A stretch of DNA of 64,000 nucleotides, taken from assembly GCA_963743575.1 (NCBI GenBank), contig CAVUQC010000007.1:186001-250000 (forward strand). Reading direction: 5' to 3'. The translations under genes were made by a program, and so were the position numbers. This DNA comes from DASUPK01 sp963743575 (GTDB lineage: Bacteria; Actinomycetota; Thermoleophilia; Solirubrobacterales; 70-9). Below, piece by piece: positions 51,453 through 60,442 of this stretch. Under the pieces are notes generated by a model that did no database searches, was not told the origin of the DNA, and worked only from the letters and a program-made list of their open reading frames with translations. Positions within the stretch are counted from its first letter, which is position 1, and every line of letters starts with the position of its first letter.

Positions 51453-52135
51453 CTCACCTCGCCGGAGCGCTGCCGGAGGCGCTCGAAGAAGGTCGGCACG
51501 GCGCGCTCGATCGCGTCCCCGCCGGAAATCCCCTCCCAGCTCGCCTTGATCGCGCCGACAAGCCCGTAGCACTCGTCGATCGGGGCGATCACGTACGCCG
51601 GCGGCTCGGAGATGCGGTTGACGACGAGCGCCTCGGCGTCGGGCTCGAGTGAGTCGAGCTCCGGATTGAGGGATCGGAGGTCGTCCCAGGCGTCGAGCTT
51701 GAGCTCGGACTCGGTGGCTCCGGCGGGGCTCGGATACATCGCCACCATCGCGCCGACCGAGCTGCTGCGCATGAAGAAGGCCAGGCCGATCGGCACCTCG
51801 AGGCGGGCCCAGATCTCGTCCGGGAGGTCGAAGCCCTCCAGCCAGACGACGCGGGTTCCGGTCGGACGCAGCTCCGGGTCGCCCGAGCGCTGCGTCCAGC
51901 AGGTCGCGCAGACGCAGAGGATCCTCCGATCGCCGAGGTGGAGCAGGTGCTCGTGCTCGTCGGGGATCTCGACCCCGCAGACGTCACAGCGCTCCTCGGG
52001 CCCGGCCGAGGCATCGCCGGCGGCTTCCATTCCGCCCGTCGCCGTCTGGCTCCTCATCCCGCGAAGCCCACTGATCACGTTCGTCCGCCTCCGGGCCGCC
52101 ACCGCGTCGTCGATGGCCCGCCCGTTGCCGCTCAT
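51449..52135 (-). CDS. DUF5947-like zinc-binding protein of hydrogenase operon
   Basis: The 228-residue protein carries a ribbon CDVCGVEIPDEHEHLLHL followed by ILCVCATCWTQ, with cysteines and histidines fit to bind zinc or an Fe-S cluster, then a domain with VPIGLAFFMRSSSVGAMVA and PPAYVIAPIDECYGLVGAIK. The pattern matches DUF5947, which I know only from actinobacterial hydrogenase loci. The start ATG overlaps the stop of the NifU-like gene. Function unknown. Confidence 0.78.
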   Translation of the reverse strand: MSGNGRAIDDAVAARRRTNVISGLRGMRSQTATGGMEAAGDASAGPEERCDVCGVEIPDEHEHLLHLGDRRILCVCATCWTQRSGDPELRPTGTRVVWLEGFDLPDEIWARLEVPIGLAFFMRSSSVGAMVAMYPSPAGATESELKLDAWDDLRSLNPELDSLEPDAEALVVNRISEPPAYVIAPIDECYGLVGAIKASWEGISGGDAIERAVPTFFERLRQRSGEVR

Positions 52136-53049
52136 CGTGCCAGCGCCACCCGCACCCCATCCACCTCCGAGGCGAGCAGCGGTACCGGCCCCAGGTGGAG
52201 CTGATCGTCGTCCAGGGATCGCCCGGCACGCGGCAGGAAGTACCGCCGCTCGCAGCTCGGGCAGACCAGCATGCCCTCGTCGAGCTCGGCGGTCGCGATC
52301 GAGGCCTGGCAGCTCGGACAGGAATCCAGGTAGGCGAGCAGCGATCCCTCGACCCTGGCGACCACGATCGGGGTGCCGCCGACGTCGATCCTCGTGAGCT
52401 GGTCTTCGCTCAGCCCGTCGAGCTCTCCGTTCAGCTCGTGCCATCCGGACGAGCCGGGCGGCGCGGGAATCGCCGAGCCGTCATTCGAGCCTCCGGCCTG
52501 CACGACCGGCAGCTCGGCGCCGGTCATCTCGACCGGGTTCAGCAGGTCCTGGTCAAGGCCCTCAACCTCGATGCTCACCAGGTCGGGGGCCGCCTCCTCG
52601 AGCGCCGTCTTGATCGCGAGCTCGAGGGTGGACGAGGAGGCCGGGCAGCCGTCGCAGCTGCCCTCCAGGCGCAGCCGAGCAGCGCCGTCCTCGAGCGAGA
52701 TCAGCTCGACGTTGCCGCCGTGGGACTCCATATACGGCCTCACGTTGTCGAGCGCCTCGGCGACCCGCTCGTCGATCGGCACGGGGTAGAGGTCGTGGAT
52801 CAGCATGAGGCTGGCGACGACGCCGTCGTCCACCAGCCTCTGCTTGATCTCTCCGGCGCTCTCATCCGCATCCAGGATCTCGACGATCCTGGCCAAGCCG
52901 AGGCCGTACATGTCGATGACAGCGGCCATCAGCTCCTCCGCGGCCCGGCGGGACGCGGAGTCCGGAATTCGCTCGACCTGCGCGGTCAGCTCCTCGACCC
53001 TCTGGATCAGGGCCTCGGGGCTGACCGCCACTCCTCTCTCGTCGGGCAT
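52132..53049 (-). CDS. NifU-like protein fused to a four-Cys Rieske-like domain
   Basis: The 305-residue protein has a helical N-terminal region, a NifU C-terminal-like domain with the cluster motif CDGCPASSSTLELAIK and VRPYMESHGGNVELISLEDG, and a C-terminal domain laid out as a Rieske protein (DSCPSCQASIATAEL, then GMLVCPSCERRYFLP). The two His ligands of a Rieske centre are replaced, giving CPSC and CPSC, so it more likely binds a rubredoxin-type iron, zinc or a different cluster. It follows the large subunit gene and could build or pass electrons from hydrogenase clusters. Confidence 0.85.
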   Translation of the reverse strand: MPDERGVAVSPEALIQRVEELTAQVERIPDSASRRAAEELMAAVIDMYGLGLARIVEILDADESAGEIKQRLVDDGVVASLMLIHDLYPVPIDERVAEALDNVRPYMESHGGNVELISLEDGAARLRLEGSCDGCPASSSTLELAIKTALEEAAPDLVSIEVEGLDQDLLNPVEMTGAELPVVQAGGSNDGSAIPAPPGSSGWHELNGELDGLSEDQLTRIDVGGTPIVVARVEGSLLAYLDSCPSCQASIATAELDEGMLVCPSCERRYFLPRAGRSLDDDQLHLGPVPLLASEVDGVRVALAR

Positions 53050-53069
53050 GCCCTCGTGCCTCGCGCCGA

Positions 53070-54854
53070 TCAGGAGAGGCCGGTCGGAGTGTGGGTCACC
53101 TTCCGGACCTGGCCGCCGCGCTGGTTGTACATGTGGACGCCGCACGGCAGGCACGGATCGAAGCTCCGCACCGCCCGCATGATGTCCACCCCCTTGAAAT
53201 TCTCGGGGCCGTTCTCCTCGAAGATCGGCGTGTTCTGCACCGCATCCTCGTACGGCCCCGGAGTCCCATAGGTGTCGCGCGGGTTGCTGTTCCACGGCGT
53301 CGGCGGGTAGGGCTGGTAGTTCGCCACCTTGCCGTCCTGGATGACCATGTGGTGCGAGAGCACGCCGCGGGCGGCCTCGCAGAAGCCGACCGAGACTGCC
53401 TCCTTCGGCACCTTGAAGTCATTCCACGACTTCGTCCGGCCCTCGCGGACCTCGGTGAGCGCCCGCTCCAGGTTGTGGAGGGCGATCAGCGCCGAGTAGG
53501 CCTCGTGATAGGTCCTGGCCCGGTCGCGCTCGATCGCGTTCGACTTCTCCGGGATCTTCCACTCGAGCTCCATCTCGGGCTTCGAGGCGGTCCTCGGCAG
53601 GACCATCTTGATGCTCTCGCCCGTCGCCTTCGCGTATCCGAAGTCGACGAGACCGGCCTTCGCGGTCACCCATGAGCGGGCGAACGGGCCGCCGCCGGTG
53701 TCGCAGGCGACGTAGGCGTCATTGCGCTGGTCGTAGATCCTCGGCGAGGCGACCCAGCTGTACTTGTCCTGGAAGTCGCGCTTCTGCGGCTTCGGCAGGG
53801 TCACCTTGTTCCACGGATGCCGCTTGTCGACAGGGTTGCCGAGGGGATCCTGCGTGACGAACGTCTCCTCGTTCGTCCAGTCATCGAAGTACGAGCTGCC
53901 CAGCAGGATCCTGATCATCAGGTTGATCTCGACCAGGTCGGTCGTGATCAGCTCGCCCTTCAGCACCACGCCGGGGGTGATGTAGCGCTTCCGCCCCCAC
54001 TCGGCCATGTTGCGGTAGTCGTAGTCGACGTAGTCCGGGTCGTCGAAATAGCCCCAGCAGACCAGGTCGGTGTCGCGATAGCCCACCATGTCGTACCCCG
54101 GCAACTCCTGAAGGAAGAAGTCGTAGAGGTCGTCGTGCATCGGCACCGCCCGCTTGACGTAGTCGATGTAGCGCATCAGCCGCACGTAGTAGTCCGTGCA
54201 GGTCTGGTGTGTGATGTCGACCGAGACGCCGCCCGGCATGATCGTCGACGGGTGCGTGTGCCGCCCGCCGAACAGGCAGTACATCTCGCGGGTGTAGCGA
54301 GCCACCTGGAGGGTCTCCAGGTAGAAGTCGCCGGTGAACGGGTTGAGCGCCCGCATGATGTCGGCGATCGTCTTGTAGCCGTGGACGTCCTGACCGGGTG
54401 CCGCCGTCTGCTCTGCCTTCGCCAGCAGGGTCGGATTCGTCTCCTTGACCATCTGCTCGCAGAAGTCCACGTTCGCCATGCAGTCGTTGAAGATCGCGTG
54501 GTCGAACATGTAGTCCGCGGTCTCGGCGAGGTTGTAGCCGAGGTCACCCAGGGCGGGCGGCTTCACGCCGTACGCCATGTTCTGGTTGAGGCACGAGGTG
54601 GTGCAGTGGTTGTCGCCGCAGATGCCGCAGATGCGGCTGGTGATGAAGTGCGTGTCCCGCGGGTCGATCCCCTTCATGAAGATGTCGAACCCCCGGAAGA
54701 TCATCGAGGTCGAGTAGGCCTTCTCCACCTTCTTGGCGTCGAAGTCGATCTCGGTGTGGATCCCGAGGCTGCCCACGATCCGGGTGATCGGATCCCAGGA
54801 CATCTCCTTGACGGCGACCTTCTTCGATGTGGTCGGAGTCTCTGTGCTTGCCAT
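53070..54854 (-). CDS. hhyL: [NiFe] hydrogenase large subunit (group 1h type)
   Basis: The 594-residue protein has nickel-ligand motifs SRICGICGDNH (L1) near residue 70 and DPCLPCGVHMY (L2) close to the C-terminus, leaving about 19 residues to be cleaved by the maturation endopeptidase. L1 followed by a Cys-rich TTSCLNQNMAYGV and the whole length fit the high-affinity, oxygen-tolerant actinobacterial group 1h (Hhy/Huc). Related group 1l enzymes cannot be excluded without a tree. ATG has GAGGAG 6 bases upstream. It oxidises H2, at trace levels in known members. Confidence 0.95.
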   Translation of the reverse strand: MASTETPTTSKKVAVKEMSWDPITRIVGSLGIHTEIDFDAKKVEKAYSTSMIFRGFDIFMKGIDPRDTHFITSRICGICGDNHCTTSCLNQNMAYGVKPPALGDLGYNLAETADYMFDHAIFNDCMANVDFCEQMVKETNPTLLAKAEQTAAPGQDVHGYKTIADIMRALNPFTGDFYLETLQVARYTREMYCLFGGRHTHPSTIMPGGVSVDITHQTCTDYYVRLMRYIDYVKRAVPMHDDLYDFFLQELPGYDMVGYRDTDLVCWGYFDDPDYVDYDYRNMAEWGRKRYITPGVVLKGELITTDLVEINLMIRILLGSSYFDDWTNEETFVTQDPLGNPVDKRHPWNKVTLPKPQKRDFQDKYSWVASPRIYDQRNDAYVACDTGGGPFARSWVTAKAGLVDFGYAKATGESIKMVLPRTASKPEMELEWKIPEKSNAIERDRARTYHEAYSALIALHNLERALTEVREGRTKSWNDFKVPKEAVSVGFCEAARGVLSHHMVIQDGKVANYQPYPPTPWNSNPRDTYGTPGPYEDAVQNTPIFEENGPENFKGVDIMRAVRSFDPCLPCGVHMYNQRGGQVRKVTHTPTGLS

Positions 54855-54886
54855 GTTGGTCTCCTCTTTCTCTCGAAGTTGATCGC

Positions 54887-55975
54887 CTAGGACCCGGGCG
54901 GCGAGTAGCCGGCGGATCGGGACTTGTAGCCCGTGCTGAGCTGGTTGCCGGGCCTTCTCCACTCCGGCTCCACGTCGAACTTCTTGCGGATGTTCCGCTT
55001 GCGGAAGCCGCGCACGATCGGTCCGATCGTGAACTTCTCGAGGCTCGAGGCCATGCCGCCCCAGCGGTCCTCGTCCATGAACGGCATGTACTTGTCGGGG
55101 AAGCCGGGCATGGTGCAGGCCATGCAGATGCCGCCGACGTTCGGGCAACCTCCTACGCCGCTCTGCCAGCCCCGGATCGGGACGTTGCACTTGACGACCG
55201 GGCCCTTGCAGCCGAGCTTCACCATGCAGCGGTGATCGGAGCCGTATTCGGTCGCGAACTCGCCCTGCTCCGAGAAGCCACCCCGGTTGCAGGACTCGCG
55301 AACCGTGCGGCCGAACAGCCAGGTCGGCCGGTGCGCGTCATCGAGGTCGGGGACCGGCGCTCGTCCCGCGAGGTGCAGGGCGAGATAGAGCAGGGACTCG
55401 GTCGTGTTGTCGGGCTGAACCGGGCAGCCGGGGATGTTCACAACCGGCAGGCCAGCGGTCGACTTCCAATCCCAGCCGAGATAGTCGGCCAGCCCCATCG
55501 CCCCGGTCGGGTTGTTCTTCATCGCCGGGATGCCGCCGTAGGTCGCGCAGGTGCCGAGCGCGACGACCGCGGCAGCCTTCGGCGCCAGGCGGTCAACCCA
55601 CTCGTTCGTGGTGATCGGCTGGCCGCTCTGCGGGTCGGTGCCCATCGCAGACCAGTGGCCCTCCCCCGAGAGCTCCTCGTTCGGAATCGAGCCCTCGACG
55701 ATCAGGACGAACGGGTCGAGCTTGCCGGCCTCGGCGTCATACCAGGCCTGCATGAACTCGTCGCCGTTCTCGTAGGCGAGCACGGGGTTGTGGACGATCA
55801 CCTTCGGCATGCCCGGGATCGCCTGGGTGACGATGTCCTCGAGGGAGGGGTCGACGGCCGAGGTCATGGCGACCGAATCGCCATCGCAGCTAAGTCCGGT
55901 CGTCATCCAGATGACGTGGGCCTCCACCGCCTCCGTCTTGGCCTGATCCGGTACGAACTCGACTGCGTTGGCCAT
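54887..55975 (-). CDS. hhyS: [NiFe] hydrogenase small subunit (group 1h type)
   Basis: The 362-residue electron-transfer subunit has no Tat signal and no C-terminal membrane helix, so the enzyme is on the cytoplasmic side as in other group 1h members. The proximal cluster site reads GLSCDGDSVAM, in which Asp replaces one Cys, as known for this group (3Cys-1Asp). Further ligands are in LGTCATYGG, VNIPGCPVQ and the C-terminal set CMVKLGCKGP, CNVP, CPNVGGICMACTMPG. It directly precedes the large subunit gene with a 32-base gap. Confidence 0.95.
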   Translation of the reverse strand: MANAVEFVPDQAKTEAVEAHVIWMTTGLSCDGDSVAMTSAVDPSLEDIVTQAIPGMPKVIVHNPVLAYENGDEFMQAWYDAEAGKLDPFVLIVEGSIPNEELSGEGHWSAMGTDPQSGQPITTNEWVDRLAPKAAAVVALGTCATYGGIPAMKNNPTGAMGLADYLGWDWKSTAGLPVVNIPGCPVQPDNTTESLLYLALHLAGRAPVPDLDDAHRPTWLFGRTVRESCNRGGFSEQGEFATEYGSDHRCMVKLGCKGPVVKCNVPIRGWQSGVGGCPNVGGICMACTMPGFPDKYMPFMDEDRWGGMASSLEKFTIGPIVRGFRKRNIRKKFDVEPEWRRPGNQLSTGYKSRSAGYSPPGS

Positions 55976-56003
55976 CTCTCCTCCTGTTGCTAGTTCAGTG
56001 TCA

Positions 56004-57097
56004 TCAACAGATCCTGGGCAGCGGATCGCCCACCAGCTGGTCCATCACCCGCCGACCGCCGAAGGCGGTCTCCACCAACACCATCCCGGGCGGCTCCGTC
56101 TTCACCTCTCCGATCTCGGCCGCGTCCTCGCAGCCGGGAGCGGACCGGAGGCTCGCCAGTGCCTCCTCGGCCCGCTCCGGAGCGACGAACGCCACCAGCT
56201 TCCCCTCGTTGGCGACGTACATCGGGTCGATGCCGAGCATCTCGGCCGCTCCGGCAACCGCCGGGGTGACCGGCACATCGCCCTCGCGGACGCCGATCGA
56301 GACGCCTGAGGAACGGGCAAGCTCGTTGAGCACGGAGGCCACCCCGCCGCGGGTGGCGTCGCGAATGCAGTGAAGGGCCTCGCCCGCGGCGTCGAGCAGC
56401 GCGTCCACGGCGGGCCAGAGCGGGCGGGTGTCGGAGAGGATCTCGGCGTCCAGCGAGAACTCGTCCCGCGCGAGCATGATCGCCGAGCCGTGATCGCCGA
56501 CGGTGCCGGAGACGAGGACTCGGTCGCCCGGCCGCAACCCCTGCGGCGAGAGGTCCCCTCGCGGATCCAGCTTGCCGATGCCGGCGGTGGAGATGTACAT
56601 GCCGTCCGCGTGGCCGCGCTCGACGACCTTGGTGTCACCGGTGACGATCTCGACGTCGGCGCCCTCAGCCGCCGCGGCGATCGCCTCCACCTCGGCGCGC
56701 AGCACGTCCGCCGGCAGCCCCTCCTCGAGGATCAACGAGACGCTCAGGGCCCTCGGCCTCGCGCCCGACACGGCGAGATCGTTGGCGGTGCCGTTGACGG
56801 CAAGGTCCCCGATCGAGCCGCCAGGGAAGCGGAGTGGGCGCACGACGTAGCTGTCGGTGGAGAGCGCAATCCCGAGATCGTCGATCGTGACCACGCCTGC
56901 GTCGCCCATCTGCTCGAGGGTCTCGCCCTCCCTCGCGAGCGCGGGAACCAGCAGCCCCTCGATCAGGGTCTGAGAGGCCTTACCACCCGCCCCGTGCGCC
57001 ATGGTCACGGTCTCGTCCCTGAAGCGGGGGCGCTTGGCGCGCGCGGTCTCGATGATGTCGAGGACCTTGCGCTCGCGCTCACTGACCGCCGCGTCCG

Positions 57098-57101
<4 letters not shown>
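56004..57101 (-). CDS. hypE: Hydrogenase maturation protein HypE
   Basis: The 365-residue protein starts at a GTG overlapping the HypD stop (GTGA). It shows MAHGAGGKASQTLIEGL, DDLGIALSTDSYVV, VNGTANDLAVSGARP, GDTKVV and TRGGVASVLNEL of the PurM-like ATP-binding fold and ends in PRIC, the C-terminal Cys that carries the thiocarbamate and then thiocyanate. It dehydrates the carbamoyl group received from HypF. It precedes the small subunit gene by 28 bases. Confidence 0.97.
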
Positions 57102-58215
<1,114 letters not shown>

Positions 58216-58219
<4 letters not shown>

Positions 58220-58461
58220 CCGACCACCTCGCTTGCGGCATGCGCGATCGCCGTGCCGGCATGCACCAGCAACTCGTCTCCCTCGCACACAGGAGCCACC
58301 AGGGCGATCTCGACGGTGCTGCGCTCCCTGTCACCGTCCGTCACGCAGAGGGCGAGCTCGCGCTCGGTGTCGATGCGGATGACCCGCATCCTGATCGCCT
58401 CATCCCCACAGGTAATGCATCCCGTCGAGTGGTCGCATTCGGGAATGAGGCGGTCGGTCAT
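58216..58461 (-). CDS. HypC/HupF-like hydrogenase assembly chaperone (second paralog)
   Basis: The 81-residue protein has GCITCGDEAIRMRVIRID and VEIALVAPVCEGDELLVHAG, the HypC/HupF fold with an internal CxxC instead of the classical N-terminal Met-Cys. Start at 58461 is chosen because GAGGAG lies 9 bases upstream. Paired with the classical HypC encoded just before it, it may serve as a second carrier or large-subunit chaperone. Overlaps hypD. Confidence 0.85.
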
Positions 58462-58528
58462 TCTCCGGGGCTCCTCTCGCCGCAGCCCGGGAGGAATCGG
58501 CGCCGGGTCCACTGGCAGTACCGGCTCG

Positions 58529-58807
58529 TCACTCGATCACGCTCGCCTTCAGCTCCTCGAGCTCCTGCTCGTAGTCCTTGCCCATGCCCTCGAGCAGGCT
58601 GAGCGTGGCGCGGGCCTCCTCCTCGTCCACCTTGGAGATCGCGAAGCCCACATGTATGAGGACCCAATCCCCGGGAACCGCCCCATCGCCCTCCTCGTCG
58701 AGGAGCCCGACGTTGACGTTGCGCTGGACACCGGCCACGTCGACCTTGGCGAGGCGGTTCGTCTCGTCAACCACTTCAACCACCTGACCTGGAATGGCCA
58801 AACACAT
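58529..58807 (-). CDS. hypC: Hydrogenase assembly chaperone HypC
   Basis: The 92-residue protein begins MCLAIPGQVVEV, with the essential N-terminal Cys2 exposed after Met removal, and has VQRNVNVGLLDE and GDWVLIHVGFAISKVDEEEA, the classical HypC pattern. It carries the Fe(CN)2CO precursor between HypD and the large subunit. It is the first gene of the 15-gene hydrogenase operon, with a strong promoter about 60 bases upstream. Confidence 0.97.
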   Translation of the reverse strand: MCLAIPGQVVEVVDETNRLAKVDVAGVQRNVNVGLLDEEGDGAVPGDWVLIHVGFAISKVDEEEARATLSLLEGMGKDYEQELEELKASVIE

Positions 58808-58865
58808 CCTCAGCTCCTCTCCGCCTTGGGCGCTCCTGCTAGCTGCGCATCACCCCGGCGCGGCG

Positions 58866-58894
58866 AACCTACTCCCCAGTCCGAAAGGTGTCAA
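58866..58894 (-). promoter_or_regulatory. Sigma-70-type promoter of the hydrogenase operon
   Basis: On the minus strand TTGACA (58894-58889) and TAGGTT (58871-58866) are separated by exactly 17 bases. The expected start of transcription at about 58859 gives a leader of about 50 bases before hypC. It is the clearest promoter-like sequence I could find in the window. No Nur-like dyad overlaps it. Confidence 0.7.
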
Positions 58895-58938
58895 GCAAAA
58901 GTGATTAGAGGGCCCGCGGATGTGCGCCGTGGAGGACA

Positions 58939-59241
58939 ATGTGGTGGATGGGATCCGGAGACGAATTGCTCGCTCGCGAGGTCTACGTCGGCGATGCCTA
59001 CAAGCCATTCGGCGAGCTGACCGCGAACGACGCGAGGGCGCTCGCGGAACAATTCAGCGGGTTGAGCGGCGGCGGGCTCGAATCGAAGGTTGCGCCGGTG
59101 GGCAGAGCCTGGCGCGAGCTCGCAGATGCGATCGAGCAACACGGCGCGGCGACGGTGGCGGAGCTCGGCGCCGAGGAGGCCGCCAGGCGGGCTGAGCAAC
59201 TCCGGGTAGTCCCCCCGGGCGGATCCTGGCTCCAGGGTTAG
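58939..59241 (+). CDS. Small hypothetical protein divergent from the hydrogenase operon
   Basis: The protein of about 100 residues is mostly helical and soluble (ELTANDARALAEQFSGLSGG, then RELADAIEQHGAATVAEL). GGAGG lies just upstream; ATG at 58939 (spacing 3) and 58948 (spacing 12) are both possible starts. Its promoter region faces that of hypC, but no link with hydrogenase is known. TAG stop overlaps the TAA of the convergent cupin gene. Confidence 0.62.
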   Translation: MWWMGSGDELLAREVYVGDAYKPFGELTANDARALAEQFSGLSGGGLESKVAPVGRAWRELADAIEQHGAATVAELGAEEAARRAEQLRVVPPGGSWLQG

Positions 59242-59612
59242 CCCCAGGGCATCTGCTGGTAGCCGCTGTCGACGGGCACACCGATCAGCAGCGCTCGCAC
59301 GTTCGCATCCGAGGCGTTGCGGATCGTCCGGTTCACCTCGGGGGCGAAGCGGCAGAAGGTGCCGGCAGGGGCATCGTGCTCCTCGCCGTCAGTGACGATC
59401 TGGCCCTCACCCTCGAGGATGATGAAAACCTCCTCCTGGTTGTCCCCGCTGTGGTCGTGCGCGGGGATCTCGCCCCCGGCCGCGATGTCGACGACGTTGA
59501 AGCCGAACGCCTCGGCGCCCAGCGCCTTGCGGGCGAGGCGCCAGGTGGCTCCCCCGCTCCCCTCCATCTCCTCGAACTCATCGATGCGCTTGATCGTGTA
59601 GCCCTCGGCCAT
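59238..59612 (-). CDS. Cupin-domain protein
   Basis: The 124-residue protein is a single cupin: GEIPAHDHSGDNQEEVFIILEGEG contains His, His and Glu ligands of the metal site (motif 1), and APAGTFCRFAPEVNRTIRN is motif 2. Cupins of this size can be isomerases, dioxygenases or simple binding proteins, and the substrate is unknown. It is not part of an operon. Confidence 0.88.
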   Translation of the reverse strand: MAEGYTIKRIDEFEEMEGSGGATWRLARKALGAEAFGFNVVDIAAGGEIPAHDHSGDNQEEVFIILEGEGQIVTDGEEHDAPAGTFCRFAPEVNRTIRNASDANVRALLIGVPVDSGYQQMPWG

Positions 59613-59658
59613 CTGTCCCCTCCGATCGGGTTTCGCGTCTCCCCTCTACCCGCAACAT

Positions 59659-60105
59659 ATGCTCTTCCGCGTGGGAGACGACTCGGCTCAGAGTCTGGAT
59701 CAGGCGATCGGGCACTACAACGAGGCCTGGAACGCCCACGACCTCGACGCGATCATGTCGATGCACGCGCCCGACATGGTCTTCGAGAACCACACTGCCG
59801 GGGAGTCGGCCGAGGGACCGGACGAGGTCCGCGCGCACATCGGCGCGATCTTCAAGAGCTGGCCCGACCTGCACTTCGAGACGCGCAGGCTCTACGTCCG
59901 CGACGGTGTGGTCACGCAGGAGTGGACCGCAAGCGCGACGCATACCAACACCATGCGCCGAGGCGACCTGGTCGCCGAGCCCAGCGGCAAGAGGATCGAG
60001 TGGCGCGGGGTCGACGTGATCCCGTACGAGGACGGCCAGATCAAGCGCAAGGACGTCTACTCGGACTCGGTCTCGATCCTCCGCCAGGTCGGGCTGATCG
60101 ACTGA
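59659..60105 (+). CDS. SnoaL-like NTF2-fold protein (ester cyclase type)
   Basis: The 148-residue protein has the SnoaL pattern: HYNEAWNAHDLDAIMSMHAP near the N-terminus, GPDEVRAHIGAIFKSWPDLH in the middle, and WTASATHTNTMRR with GKRIEWRGVDVIPYEDGQI. Members act as polyketide cyclases or hydrolases, but many have unknown small-molecule ligands. It stands alone between convergent neighbours. It is a distant relative of the NTF2-fold protein at 61336-61734. Confidence 0.85.
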   Translation: MLFRVGDDSAQSLDQAIGHYNEAWNAHDLDAIMSMHAPDMVFENHTAGESAEGPDEVRAHIGAIFKSWPDLHFETRRLYVRDGVVTQEWTASATHTNTMRRGDLVAEPSGKRIEWRGVDVIPYEDGQIKRKDVYSDSVSILRQVGLID

Positions 60106-60115
60106 CGAGACTCGT

Positions 60116-60442
60116 TCAACTTCGGCGCTGGTAGAGGGCCCAGCCGGCGATCGCCGCTCCGCAGGCGAATAGGATCCCCGCCGCGAGGAGACCGGCATCA
60201 CTCCGCTCGGGCTCGCCGAGGATCGAGTCGCGGGCCTGGGCCGAGAGCACCGATCCAGCCGACGCCCACGACATCACAGAGCCGGCGGAGGCGGCCGATG
60301 CCACCGAGAACGCCGATCCGGCCGATCCGATCGACCCGATCGAGGCAAAGGACCCGACGGAACCGACGGAGAGGACCGATCCCTTCGAGGCGATCGAAAG
60401 GAACGAGTCCTCTGACCACAGGGAGAGTGCCTCGGAACTCAC
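60116..60442 (-). CDS. Membrane protein with strict Ser-x-x triplet repeat
   Basis: The 108-residue protein has serine at every third residue from Ser7 to Ser67, 21 in a row, with the positions between filled by Gly, Ala, Val, Ile, Leu and a few aromatics (such as SVGSVGSFASIGSIGSAGSA). A single membrane helix (AGLLAAGILFACGAAIAGWA) and a basic end follow. Its ATG overlaps the thrB stop, so it is co-translated with threonine biosynthesis. I do not know a function; a repetitive solenoid or packed helix is likely. Confidence 0.75.
   Translation of the reverse strand: MSSEALSLWSEDSFLSIASKGSVLSVGSVGSFASIGSIGSAGSAFSVASAASAGSVMSWASAGSVLSAQARDSILGEPERSDAGLLAAGILFACGAAIAGWALYQRRS
60242..60424 (-). 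repeat. Coding triplet repeat (Ser-x-x, 21 serines)
   Basis: This segment encodes residues 7-67 of the membrane protein, where each third codon is Ser. The DNA repeat unit is degenerate (GATCCG/GATCGG-like on the plus strand), so the protein period, not recent DNA slippage, is what is conserved. Confidence 0.85.

Noticed and set aside
52132..53049. Calling the C-terminal domain a true Rieske [2Fe-2S] protein
   Set aside because: The two His ligands are absent; both ligand pairs are Cys, so a Rieske centre cannot form.
60116..60442. Ser-x-x segment considered as a noncoding repeat
   Set aside because: The codons vary while the amino-acid period is exact, the frame ends in a good membrane helix, and the start overlaps thrB.
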